Of a stretch of 64,000 nt of DNA, positions 53,688-63,016 are shown one piece after another. The translations under genes and the position numbers were made by a program. The DNA comes from Leucobacter zeae (GTDB lineage Bacteria > Actinomycetota > Actinomycetes > Actinomycetales > Microbacteriaceae). The number at the start of each line of letters is the position of its first letter. Within the stretch, counting starts at the first letter, position 1. Location: positions 310,001-374,000 of the forward strand of contig NZ_QYAB01000003.1 of the NCBI RefSeq assembly GCF_016758175.1. Direction: 5' to 3'. Under the pieces are notes generated by a model. That model did no database searches, was not told the DNA's origin, and saw only the letters and a program-made list of their open reading frames with translations.

Positions 53688-55285
53688 GATGCGAACACCA
53701 CCTCTCCCGCGACGAGCGTCGCGCTCGTCCGCGTGTCTTCGAGCGAGCGCTCCGCTTCCACCCAGCTGCGATCCGCCAGCGCGAGATCCGCGTCGAACCC
53801 GACCGCCAGATGTCCGGTGCGGTCCTCGCGCCGCAGCGCGCGGGCCGCACCGTGCGTCGCCGCGCGCATCGCGTCGGCCAGCGCCATGCCCTCCGCCGCG
53901 CCGAGCGGCTCCGCGTCGACCGAGGCCCTGCTCCTCCGATGCACGGCGGTGTGGAGCGCCGCCCAGGGGTCGGGCGGCGAGACGGGCCAGTCGCTCGAGA
54001 AGGCGAGCTCTCCGCCTGCACGGACGACGCTGCCGAACGGGTAGGCGAGCGGCTCGGATCGCGCGGAGACCTGCGGGAGCACCCGCGAGACCATCTTCGC
54101 CGAGCGGTGCGCCCAGGCAGGCTGCACGACACCGATGATCGCGAGGTCGGCCATGCGCTGCACGTCCTCGGGCCGCGCGAAGCCGAGGTGGGCGATCTGG
54201 TGCCGGTGCGCCCTGCCGGGATTCCGACGCACGGCCGACGCGATCGCGTCCACCGCCTCCCGAACGGATCGATCCCCGTTGGCGTGGATGTGCACGTCGA
54301 GGCCGTGCTCGTCAGCACTGCCGACGACCTCGGCGAGCACCGCGGGATCGAAGAACGACTCGCCGGAGGTGCCGTCGGAATACGGGTCGATCATGCTCGC
54401 CGTGCGCGTGGAGGCGGTGCCGTCGAGCATGATCTTCACGGCGTCGCAGCGGAACCGGGGCGCACCGGCGGCGGACGCCCGCTGGGCGAGCACCGCGTCG
54501 ATGGCATCCGCTCCGTGCCCGCGAGGCCACCAGATCGCGCCCTCCACGTACCCTGGCGCGATTCCCGATGCCGAGCCCTCGCGCAGTGTCCTGGCGACGT
54601 CCGTCGTCTGCACGTAGGGTCCGACGATGGCCTCCTGCCAGCTCGTGACGCCGTAGCTCAGCAGCTCGGCGACCCCAGCGCGGAGTCCCGCCAGCTTCTC
54701 GGCCTCGGTGAGCGCCGGGATGAGATCGTTGACGAGGTTGAGCGCGCTCTCGTAGAGCATGCCGTCGAGTTCGCCGCGCGCGTCGCGCCCGATCGCGCCG
54801 CCGGACGGGTCTGCCGTCTCCCGCGTGATCCCCGCGGCGCGCAGGGCCGCGCTGTTCACCCAGGCGCAGTGCCCGTTGGCATTGTTGAGATACGCCGGCC
54901 GATCTCCGGTCAGGCGGTCGAGGAACGCGATCGAGCGCTGCTCCTCGGGGAGCAGATCGAGTTCCCACCCCCGTCCGACGATCCAGGGACCGTTCGAGGA
55001 GCGGGCGTACTCCGCGATGGCCTCGAACGTCTCGGCGGAGGTGCGCGCCGCGGTCATGTCGCAGCGCAGCCGCTCGATCCCCGCTTCGACGACGTGCGCG
55101 TGCGCGTCGATGAACCCGGGCACCAGCGCCCGGCCCGCCGCATCGATCGTGTTCGGCCCGAGGGCGTCGCGCGCCTCGGCCGGGCGGACCGCGGTGATCC
55201 GGCCGGACTCGTGCTCGACGGTGAACCTGGCCTCGTGCGGTCGCCCCGGGAGCGTGCACCCTGCGATCCTTCCGCGCATGCTCAT
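53684..55285 (-). CDS. Amidohydrolase family protein (YtcJ-like, amidohydrolase 3)
   Basis: 533 residues. The metal-dependent hydrolase fold begins GRALVPGFIDAHAHVVEAG. Carboxylated-Lys region AVKIMLDGTASTRTASM, later HIHANGDRSVREAVDAI and the closing SDWPVSPPDPWAALHTAVHRR. YtcJ-like enzymes hydrolyse amides or formamides. The start ATG at 55285 overlaps the permease stop. Placed between importer and M20 genes, it probably acts on the imported compound. Confidence 0.9.
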   Translation of the reverse strand: MSMRGRIAGCTLPGRPHEARFTVEHESGRITAVRPAEARDALGPNTIDAAGRALVPGFIDAHAHVVEAGIERLRCDMTAARTSAETFEAIAEYARSSNGPWIVGRGWELDLLPEEQRSIAFLDRLTGDRPAYLNNANGHCAWVNSAALRAAGITRETADPSGGAIGRDARGELDGMLYESALNLVNDLIPALTEAEKLAGLRAGVAELLSYGVTSWQEAIVGPYVQTTDVARTLREGSASGIAPGYVEGAIWWPRGHGADAIDAVLAQRASAAGAPRFRCDAVKIMLDGTASTRTASMIDPYSDGTSGESFFDPAVLAEVVGSADEHGLDVHIHANGDRSVREAVDAIASAVRRNPGRAHRHQIAHLGFARPEDVQRMADLAIIGVVQPAWAHRSAKMVSRVLPQVSARSEPLAYPFGSVVRAGGELAFSSDWPVSPPDPWAALHTAVHRRSRASVDAEPLGAAEGMALADAMRAATHGAARALRREDRTGHLAVGFDADLALADRSWVEAERSLEDTRTSATLVAGEVVFAS

Positions 55286-56145
55286 CCCTTCGTCGCGCCG
55301 CCGGTCAGCCCGCTCACGATGTAGCGCTGCATGAACAGCGAGATCAGCATCACCGGAAGCGTGATGACGACCGAGGCCGCCATGAGCCCGCCCCAGTCGA
55401 TCGAGGCGTACGAGATGAAGTTGAAGATCGCCACGGGGAGCGTCTTCGTGTTCGCGCCCGAGAGCACGAGCGCGAAGAGGAAGTTGTTCCAGCTGAAGAT
55501 CATGCTGAGGATCGAGGCCGTCGCGATGCCTGGCGTCGCGAGCGGCAGCGAGACGCGCACGAATGATCCGATGCGGCTGAGGCCGTCGATCTGCCCGGCC
55601 TCCTCGAGCTCGATGGGCAGCGCCTCGAAGGTGTTCATCATGATCCAGACCACGAGCGGCAGCCCGACGAACATGTGCGTGAGGATCAGCGCGGTGTAGG
55701 AGTCGACGAGGTCGATCTGGGCGAAGATGTAGTACCAGGGCACCAGGAGGCTGATGCCGGGGATGACTCGGGCGATGAGCACGACCATCGAGGACTTGTG
55801 CATGCCCCATCGCGCGATCGCGTACGCCGCGGGCACGCCGATGACGAGGGAGAGCGCCGTCGAGATCGCGGCGATCAGGAAGCTGTTCCACGCGAACACC
55901 GCGAAGCTCTGCCGCTGGAAGACGCTGATGTAGTTCTCGAGGGTGAATCGGAACTCCGCGAGCGAATCGGCCGAGGTGATCACGATGCTGGGCTGGAAGG
56001 AGGCGAGCAGCATCCAGACGAGCGGGAATCCGAACGCGATGACGACGATCGCGAGGAGCACTGCGCGCAGGATGCTCCAGGCGCGCGCTCGACCGCGTCG
56101 ACGGCTGGTGCGCCTGGCGGGGAGGACGGAGTTCGGAACGGTCAC
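55282..56145 (-). CDS. Sugar-type ABC transporter permease 2 (MalG family)
   Basis: 287 residues, six membrane helices. EEAGQIDGLSRIGSFVRVSLPLATPGIATASILSMIFSWNNFLFALVL is the characteristic EAA loop and following helix of MalG-type carbohydrate permeases. The GTG at 56145 overlaps the previous gene by 4 nt. Confidence 0.92.
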   Translation of the reverse strand: MTVPNSVLPARRTSRRRGRARAWSILRAVLLAIVVIAFGFPLVWMLLASFQPSIVITSADSLAEFRFTLENYISVFQRQSFAVFAWNSFLIAAISTALSLVIGVPAAYAIARWGMHKSSMVVLIARVIPGISLLVPWYYIFAQIDLVDSYTALILTHMFVGLPLVVWIMMNTFEALPIELEEAGQIDGLSRIGSFVRVSLPLATPGIATASILSMIFSWNNFLFALVLSGANTKTLPVAIFNFISYASIDWGGLMAASVVITLPVMLISLFMQRYIVSGLTGGATKG

Positions 56146-57059
56146 AGCGATGCCCCCCAGCGCTCGCGGATCTTCGTGAGCAGGTAGACGGTGAAGAGGA
56201 TGAGGATGAAGAACAGCACGAGCAGCGCGGATCCGCGCCCGTACTCGTTGTAGTTGAAGTTGAGGTCGTAGGCGAGGATGTTCAGCGTCTCCGCCTCGTG
56301 CCGGGTTCCGCCGCCAGGCCCCTTCGTCGCGTAGATCATGTCGAAGGTCTTGATGGCGTCGATCGAGCGCAGCAGCACCGCGGTCACGACGGCGGGTGCG
56401 AGCATCGGGAGCGTCACGTGCCAGAAGATCTGCACGGGTCCCGCGCCGTCGACCTGAGCGGCCTCGTACGGCTCCTCCGGCAGCACCATGAGGCCCGCCA
56501 GCAGGATGATCACCATGATGGGCGTCCACTGCCACACATCGATGAAGATCAGCGTGCCGAGCGCCTCGCTCGGCGATGTGAGCCACTCTCTCGGGGCGAG
56601 GCCGATGGCGCGCAGCACCTGGTTCGCGATGCCGATGGTCGGCTCGAAGATGAGCAGCCACGACATGCCGACCGCGACGGGCGTCGCCACCAGCGGGAGC
56701 AGGATCACGGACCGTACGAACCCCTGCCCGCGGAACGCGCGCCGCAGCAGGAGCGCGATCGCCAGTCCGAGGACGAGCTCGACGCCCACCGTCGCGACGG
56801 AGTAGAGCAGCGTGCGCCACAGCGCCGGCCAGAACCGCTCGGAGTCGGCGAAGACGTAGGCGTAGTTCTCGAGTCCGATGAATTTCTTGGGCCGACGCAC
56901 CGAGCCGTAGGCGTCGGTGAGGCTGAGATAGACGGTGAAGGCCAGGGGCACCACGAGCATGAGGACGACGAACACGGCGGCGGGCATGCTGAGCACCCAT
57001 TTCGCATGACGGTTCATCCAGTCCCAGATCGGGGTGCCGGTGCGCTGCTTCGCGGGCAT
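56142..57059 (-). CDS. Sugar-type ABC transporter permease 1 (MalF family)
   Basis: 305 residues. YEAAQVDGAGPVQIFWHVTLPMLAPAVVTAVLLRSIDAIKTFDMIY is the EAA motif of MalF-type permeases. Six helices; the first starts AVFVVLMLVVPLAFTVYLSLTDAYG. It pairs with the next gene. No ATPase gene is in the operon; such systems often share a common MsiK-type ATPase coded elsewhere (family knowledge). Confidence 0.92.
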   Translation of the reverse strand: MPAKQRTGTPIWDWMNRHAKWVLSMPAAVFVVLMLVVPLAFTVYLSLTDAYGSVRRPKKFIGLENYAYVFADSERFWPALWRTLLYSVATVGVELVLGLAIALLLRRAFRGQGFVRSVILLPLVATPVAVGMSWLLIFEPTIGIANQVLRAIGLAPREWLTSPSEALGTLIFIDVWQWTPIMVIILLAGLMVLPEEPYEAAQVDGAGPVQIFWHVTLPMLAPAVVTAVLLRSIDAIKTFDMIYATKGPGGGTRHEAETLNILAYDLNFNYNEYGRGSALLVLFFILILFTVYLLTKIRERWGASL

Positions 57060-57132
57060 GTGGTTCGTTCCTCGGGTCGCTCGATGGGGTGCTGGGTGGC
57101 GGGCGGGCGCCGGCAGCGCCCGCCCGGCCGGA

Positions 57133-58428
57133 TCAGTGGGCGCGAGCCGCTTCCTCGTCGAGGAACCGCTGGAACTCCTCGTTCGCCTTGTCGGCGGCGG
57201 CCTTGACGTCGCCGCCGGTCATCGCCGCCGTCCACGGCGCTCCGTAGATGTCCGAGGCCTTCTTCACCTGCACCACGGGCGCGCGGTCGCGGCCGCCGTC
57301 GATCTCGATCGACTCCTTGGTCACCTCGGCGAGGTCCTCGGGCAGCCCGGACAGGCTCTCCGGGTTCTCCCACACCGACTTGCGGGCGCTGAGCTGCCCG
57401 GCCTGCTGCGCCTCGAGCGACATCTCGGGCGAGGTCGCCCACTCGATGAACTTCCAGGCGTCGTCCTTCTGCTTCGAGCTCGCGTTGACGGCGAGGCCCC
57501 ACGACGTGACGTTGTAGGGCAGCGGGCCCTCGGGACCTCCGGGGACCACGGCGAACCCGACCTTGTCGGCGACGTTCGACGTCTCGGGGTCGGTCACGTT
57601 GGGGTACAGGACGTTGGCGTCGGTGTAGAACGCGGCCTTCCCCTGGGCGAAGACGGCGATGGCCTCGGGCCAGGCCATGTTGGTGACGCCCGGAGGGCCG
57701 TAGTCCTTCAGCATGCCGCCGTAGTACTCGTAGGCCTCGATCGCCTCGGGCGTGTTGAGCGCCGCCTTGCCGTCGACGACCCAGTCGGCCCCGAAGGTGT
57801 GGAGGATCGGTGCCGCCTGGCTGAACTGCTTGCCGCGCGAGACGAACCCGTAGGTGTCGTCGGTGGTCAGCTTCGCTGCGGCCGCTTCGAGTTCGTCGAG
57901 CGTCTTCGGCACCTCGATCCCGGCGGCCTCGAGCAGGTCCTTGCGGTAGTAGAGCACCTGCTGCTCCGTGACGAGCGGCACGCCGTAGATCGCGTCGTGG
58001 TCGGTGACGGACTCGACGCTCGAGGCGTAGTAGTCGGACCAGTCCATCGTCTTCGACGACTCGACGCGGTCGGTCAGATCCTCGAGCCATCCGTTCTGCG
58101 CGTAGAGCAGGGTCTCCGAGGGCGGGCGGTACATCATGACGTCGATGCTCGAGTCGCCGCCGTTGAGCTTCACGTTGTACTGCTCGGAGAGCTGCTCCTC
58201 GCCGTAGGTGTTGACCTCGACGTCGAGTCCGGTCTCCTCCTCGAACTCGGGCAGCCGCTCCTGGATGAGCTTCGTCCACCCGTGGTTCGCGAGGGTGATG
58301 CGCAGCGTCCCCCCGGCCTCATCGCCGCCGCCGCTGCTGCATCCTGCGAGCACGCCCGCGGCGAGCGCTCCGACGGCGAGCAGTGCCGCGCCGCGCTGCA
58401 CTGCACCGGCCTTCGCTGAAGTCGTCAT
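57133..58428 (-). CDS. Extracellular solute-binding lipoprotein
   Basis: 431 residues. The signal peptide ends in the lipobox LAGC, then SSGGGDEAGGTLRITLANHGWTKLIQERLPEFEEETGL, a typical SBP family 1 start. It delivers substrate to the two permeases. The ATG at 58428 precedes the lipoprotein signal. It is the first gene of the operon and is divergent from the GntR gene, with the operator overlapping the -35. Confidence 0.9.
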   Translation of the reverse strand: MTTSAKAGAVQRGAALLAVGALAAGVLAGCSSGGGDEAGGTLRITLANHGWTKLIQERLPEFEEETGLDVEVNTYGEEQLSEQYNVKLNGGDSSIDVMMYRPPSETLLYAQNGWLEDLTDRVESSKTMDWSDYYASSVESVTDHDAIYGVPLVTEQQVLYYRKDLLEAAGIEVPKTLDELEAAAAKLTTDDTYGFVSRGKQFSQAAPILHTFGADWVVDGKAALNTPEAIEAYEYYGGMLKDYGPPGVTNMAWPEAIAVFAQGKAAFYTDANVLYPNVTDPETSNVADKVGFAVVPGGPEGPLPYNVTSWGLAVNASSKQKDDAWKFIEWATSPEMSLEAQQAGQLSARKSVWENPESLSGLPEDLAEVTKESIEIDGGRDRAPVVQVKKASDIYGAPWTAAMTGGDVKAAADKANEEFQRFLDEEAARAH

Positions 58429-58501
58429 CTCTGGTGGACCGTCCTTTCGGGTAGTGCCCGGTGCGGGCAGCTGATGCCTCATTACGTCAGCTTTAATTCG
58501 G

Positions 58502-58531
58502 ACAATAGCAGTTAATATGCATACATATCAA
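58502..58531 (-). promoter_or_regulatory. Promoter of the ABC/amidohydrolase operon with GntR-type operator
   Basis: On the minus strand TTGATA (58531-58526) and TATTGT (58507-58502) are 18 nt apart. An inverted repeat ATATG-CATA-CATAT (58515-58528) overlaps the -35 and spacer. A repressor bound here would block RNA polymerase and also cover the upstream side of the GntR gene. Confidence 0.55.
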
Positions 58532-58547
58532 CCACGACGTGAGCGGA

Positions 58548-58553
58548 TAGGAT
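58548..58553 (+). promoter_or_regulatory. -10 element of the GntR gene (possibly leaderless)
   Basis: TAGGAT ends 6 nt before the ATG at 58560. The same bases could act as an AGGA ribosome site, so leaderless use is not certain. Confidence 0.35.
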
Positions 58554-58559
58554 GACAAC

Positions 58560-59336
58560 ATGCATCCCGGGCGCGCAGATTCCGCTCCTCGCTCAGACGA
58601 GGAGACGCAGCCCCGGGGTGCCGCCGTGGCCCGCCATGATTTCGTCATCGACATCGTCGGCCAGGAGATCTGCTCCGAAACCCTCGAAGCGGGCCGCGTC
58701 ATCACGGGCGACTGGCTCGAGGAGCGGTTCTCGGTGTCGCGCTCGGTGGTGCGCGAGGTCGTGCGGGTCCTCGAGACGCTCGGCATGGCGGAGTCCCGGC
58801 GCCGCGTCGGCGTCACGATCCTGCCCCGGCATCGATGGAACCTCTTCGATCCCCGGGTCATCCGGTGGCAGCTCGCCGGCGCGAATCGCATCCCGCAGCT
58901 CCGCGCGCTGACGGAGCTCCGTTCCGCGATCGAGCCGACCGCGGCCCGGCTCGCGGCGGAGCACGCCACGCCCCAGCAGGCGAGCGAGCTCGTCGCGCTG
59001 GGAGCGCGGCTCTTCGCCTCGGGCAAGGAGGGGGACTCCGAGAGCTTCCTCGAGCTCGACAAGCACTTCCACGGCATGGTCCTCGAGCTCAGCGGCAACG
59101 AGATGTTCGCGCAGCTGCACGGTCTCATCGACGAGGTGCTCATCGGCCGCACGCACTACGGCCTGATGCCGCGCTACCCGCACCCGGAAGCCCTCGATCT
59201 GCACCTCGGCCTGGCCTCGGCGATCCAGCAGGGCCGGCCGGAGGAGGCGTCCGCCACGGCGCTGGCGATCATGCAGCGCACGCTCGCCGAGATGGCGACG
59301 ATCTGGGAGACCGGAGAGGCGCCGACGACCGAGTGA
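58560..59336 (+). CDS. GntR family regulator (FadR subfamily, sugar-acid type)
   Basis: 258 residues. The winged HTH is at about 30-85 (DWLEERFSVSRSVVREVVRVLETLGMAESRRRVGVTI). The following WNLFDPRVIRWQLAG is typical of the gluconate/galactonate-responsive group. The effector domain (FCD) has LTELRSAIEPTAARLAA and KHFHGMVLELSGNEMFAQLH. It is divergent from the ABC operon that ends in gntK, so it likely represses that operon until a sugar acid binds. Confidence 0.9.
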   Translation: MHPGRADSAPRSDEETQPRGAAVARHDFVIDIVGQEICSETLEAGRVITGDWLEERFSVSRSVVREVVRVLETLGMAESRRRVGVTILPRHRWNLFDPRVIRWQLAGANRIPQLRALTELRSAIEPTAARLAAEHATPQQASELVALGARLFASGKEGDSESFLELDKHFHGMVLELSGNEMFAQLHGLIDEVLIGRTHYGLMPRYPHPEALDLHLGLASAIQQGRPEEASATALAIMQRTLAEMATIWETGEAPTTE

Positions 59337-59368
59337 GCCCCGGCCCGCTGCAGCAGCGGGCCGGGGCT
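59336..59368. terminator. Bidirectional terminator GntR gene / asd
   Basis: AGCCCCGGCCCGCTG (59336-59350) pairs perfectly with CAGCGGGCCGGGGCT (59354-59368) around CAG. It begins at the last base of the GntR stop codon. Confidence 0.8.
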
Positions 59369-59388
59369 CCCGGTGGATCGGCGTACCG

Positions 59389-60489
<1,101 letters not shown>

Positions 60490-61008
60490 TTATCGGCCGG
60501 TGCCCGCGTAGACGGTCGCCTCGGTGTCGGCGTCGAGGCCGAATGCGGTGTGGAGCACCTTGACCGCCTTGTCCATGAGATCGGCGCGGGTGACCACGGA
60601 GATGCGGATCTCGGAGGTCGAGATCATCTCGATGTTGATGCCCGCTTCGAAGAGCGTGCGGAAGAGCTGGGCCGAGACGCCCGTGCTCGTGCGCATCCCG
60701 GCGCCGACCACCGCGATCTTGGCGATCTGGTCGTCGTACTGCAGGCTCTCGAACTGCAGGTCGTCGCGCTCGGCCTCGAGAGCCTCGATGACGCGGCGGC
60801 CGTCGGCGAGCGGGATGGTGAAGGAGATATCGGTGCGGTTCGTCTGCGCGGCCGAGACGTTCTGCACGATCATGTCGACGTTGGCGTGGGTCTTCGCGAC
60901 GATCTCGAATATCTGCGCTGACTTGCCCGGCACGTCGGGGACCCCGCCGACAGTGATCTTCGCTTCGCTCTTCTCAGCGGCGATGCCGGTGATGATCGGC
61001 TCTTCCAC
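60490..61008 (-). CDS. lysC: Aspartate kinase beta subunit from an internal start
   Basis: Within lysC, a GTG at 61008 (codon 254) is preceded by AGGGAGA 4 nt upstream. It would yield a 172-residue in-frame protein, [20 protein letters not shown] onward, carrying both ACT domains. In Corynebacterium glutamicum the beta subunit is made from an equivalent internal start and is also 172 residues (recalled knowledge). The site is seen; expression is inferred. Confidence 0.65.
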   Translation of the reverse strand: MEEPIITGIAAEKSEAKITVGGVPDVPGKSAQIFEIVAKTHANVDMIVQNVSAAQTNRTDISFTIPLADGRRVIEALEAERDDLQFESLQYDDQIAKIAVVGAGMRTSTGVSAQLFRTLFEAGINIEMISTSEIRISVVTRADLMDKAVKVLHTAFGLDADTEATVYAGTGR

Positions 61009-61767
61009 CTGTTCTCCCTTCGGATGCCCCTTCTCGGGGTCGTAGACGATGGTGCCCGGCTCGTCCGAGAAGGACGAGCGCACGTGCAGCACGACGCCGT
61101 GGCGCCGCGCGTACTCGACCGCGCGCAGGTGCAGCACCTTCGCGCCGGATGCGGCGAGCTCGAGCATCTCCTCGGCCGTGATCGCGTCGATCTTGCGGGC
61201 GAGCGGCACGACGCGCGGATCGGTCGTGAAGATCCCGTCGACGTCGGTGTAGATCTCGCACACGTCGGCGCCCAGCGCTGCGGCGAGCGCGACGGCGGTC
61301 GTGTCGGAGCCGCCCCGGCCGAGCGTCGTGATGTCGCGCGAATCACGGCTGAAGCCCTGGAACCCGGCGACGATCGCGATCGCACCCTGGTCGAGCGCCT
61401 CGCGCACGCGCCCCGGCGTGACGTCGACGATCTTGGCCGCGCCGTGCTCGGCGGTCGTGATCATGCCGGCCTGGCTCCCCGTGAACGAGAGCGCCTCGAG
61501 GCCCATGCCCTTGATCGTCATCGCGAGGAGCGCCATCGAGATCCGCTCGCCCGCCGTGAGCAGCATGTCGAGCTCGCGCGGGGCCGGGATCGGGGTGCAC
61601 TCCGCGGCGAGGTCGAGAAGCTCGTCGGTGGTGTCGCCCATCGCGCTGACGGCGACGACCACATCGTTGCCCGCGCGGCGGGTCTCGACGATGCGCTTCG
61701 CAACGCGCTTGACGCTTTCCGCGTCCGCGACGGAGGACCCCCCGAACTTCTGCACGATCAATGCCAC
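60490..61767 (-). CDS. lysC: Aspartate kinase (alpha subunit)
   Basis: 425 residues. [25 protein letters not shown] starts the kinase domain; [32 protein letters not shown] and [17 protein letters not shown] are the active-site motifs. Residues from about 265 form two ACT domains for lysine/threonine feedback control. GGAGG lies ahead of the GTG at 61767. It phosphorylates aspartate, the first step of the pathway shared with asd. It contains an internal start for a beta subunit. Confidence 0.97.
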   Translation of the reverse strand: MALIVQKFGGSSVADAESVKRVAKRIVETRRAGNDVVVAVSAMGDTTDELLDLAAECTPIPAPRELDMLLTAGERISMALLAMTIKGMGLEALSFTGSQAGMITTAEHGAAKIVDVTPGRVREALDQGAIAIVAGFQGFSRDSRDITTLGRGGSDTTAVALAAALGADVCEIYTDVDGIFTTDPRVVPLARKIDAITAEEMLELAASGAKVLHLRAVEYARRHGVVLHVRSSFSDEPGTIVYDPEKGHPKGEQVEEPIITGIAAEKSEAKITVGGVPDVPGKSAQIFEIVAKTHANVDMIVQNVSAAQTNRTDISFTIPLADGRRVIEALEAERDDLQFESLQYDDQIAKIAVVGAGMRTSTGVSAQLFRTLFEAGINIEMISTSEIRISVVTRADLMDKAVKVLHTAFGLDADTEATVYAGTGR

Positions 61768-61853
61768 GTCGGGGACCTCCAGCAGTCGGGACGAAAATTC
61801 ACCAGCTTCCAGTCTATCCGACCCCGCATGCCGCCACGGCGTGCGCGTCGGAC

Positions 61854-61883
61854 TGTGACGCCGAGCCGGGCGACGGCGTCACA
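61854..61883 (-). terminator. Hairpin at the end of the small membrane-protein gene
   Basis: TGTGACGCCG (61854-61863) pairs with CGGCGTCACA (61874-61883), a 10-bp stem with 10-nt loop. It overlaps the gene's stop codon and separates it from lysC. Confidence 0.55.
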
Positions 61884-62238
61884 CTGCTCCCGCTGCCGAC
61901 GCCGCGACGAGCGCGCAGACGATCGCTCCGAGCAGGGCGACCGCGGCGAGCGCCAGCAGGCAGGCGGCGAGCAGGCGCAGACGCCGCGTGCGGTTCGGGA
62001 TCGCGAAGCGCAGCACGAGCATCGTCGCGTAGAGCAGGATCACGAGCGCACCGGCCGCCGTCGCGACGGGGGCCGCCGGGCTGCCCGACACGACCAGCGC
62101 GGTGAACGGGACGAGACTGAGCACGGCGAACAGGCCGCCGACCACGATCCAGATCCTCCCGCGCGACGTCTGCAGCGACGGCTGGTTCGCCATCCGCGTC
62201 GGGTCGGACCGGTTCGTCCGGTCGGGTCTGCGATCCAC
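61879..62238 (-). CDS. Small membrane protein between recR and lysC
   Basis: 119 residues. The first 35 are polar and basic (DRRPDRTNRSDPTRMANQ), then about three hydrophobic segments (IWIVVGGLFAVLSLVPFTALVV, ATAAGALVILLYATMLVLRF, LLAACLLALAAVALLGAIVCALVAAS). No function recognised. The GTG at 62238 is set by a perfect AGGAGG 8 nt upstream. Small membrane proteins are common at this spot between recR and lysC in the family (recalled, not checked). Confidence 0.78.
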   Translation of the reverse strand: MDRRPDRTNRSDPTRMANQPSLQTSRGRIWIVVGGLFAVLSLVPFTALVVSGSPAAPVATAAGALVILLYATMLVLRFAIPNRTRRLRLLAACLLALAAVALLGAIVCALVAASAAGAV

Positions 62239-62416
62239 GGGGATCGCCTCCTCCCTGGAGTTCGCGAACGCTCCGAGGCTCGCGAGCGGCATGGGGCGCG
62301 AAGCCGCGTCCCACCTCAAGGCTCCTCGTTCCCGGCGTCCGCGCGCAGGGGGTGGCCGATGCGCGCTGGGCGGCGTATCCTGCAGCCGCCCCGACGGCGC
62401 GGCGCGGCGGCGAGCG

Positions 62417-63013
62417 CTACTCGACCTTGCGGCGCCCCTCGAAGGCGCGGCCCAGCGTCACCTCGTCGGCGAACTCGAGGTCGCCGCCGACGGGCAGCCC
62501 GGATGCGAGCCGGGAGACCGGCACCTCGATGCTCGTGAGCAGCCGCGAGAGATAGGCGGCGGTCGCCTCGCCCTCGAGGTTCGGGTCGGTGGCCAGGATC
62601 ACCTCCTGCACCTCGCCCTCACCGAGGCGGCGCATGAGCGCGGGGATGCTGAGGTCGTCAGGCCCGATGCCGTCGATCGGGCTGATCGCCCCGCCGAGCA
62701 CATGGTAGAGGCCGCGGAACTGGCGCGTGCGCTCGATCGCGACGACGTCCTTCGGCTCCTCCACCACGCAGATGAGCGTGCGGTCGCGGCGCGGGTCGCG
62801 GCAGATCGAGCACTTCTCCTGCTCCGTGATGTTGCCGCACTCGTCGCAGAAACGCACCTTCTCGCGCACCTCGGAGAGCAGCTCCGCCAGCTTGGAGACG
62901 TCGAAGCTCTGGGTCTGCAGGATATGGAACGCGATCCGCTGCGCGGACTTCGGCCCGATCCCCGGAAGGCGGCCGAACTCGTCGATCAGATCCTGAACGA
63001 TGCCGTCGTACAC
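62417..63013 (-). CDS. recR: Recombination mediator RecR
   Basis: 198 residues, the usual length. HhH motif [22 protein letters not shown], zinc finger CDECGN...CSICRD and Toprim domain [29 protein letters not shown]. RecR helps RecF/RecO load RecA on gapped DNA. The GTG at 63013 starts 3 bases after the dnaX stop, so dnaX-recR are an operon, as in most bacteria. Confidence 0.97.
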   Translation of the reverse strand: MYDGIVQDLIDEFGRLPGIGPKSAQRIAFHILQTQSFDVSKLAELLSEVREKVRFCDECGNITEQEKCSICRDPRRDRTLICVVEEPKDVVAIERTRQFRGLYHVLGGAISPIDGIGPDDLSIPALMRRLGEGEVQEVILATDPNLEGEATAAYLSRLLTSIEVPVSRLASGLPVGGDLEFADEVTLGRAFEGRRKVE

Positions 63014-63016
63014 GGG

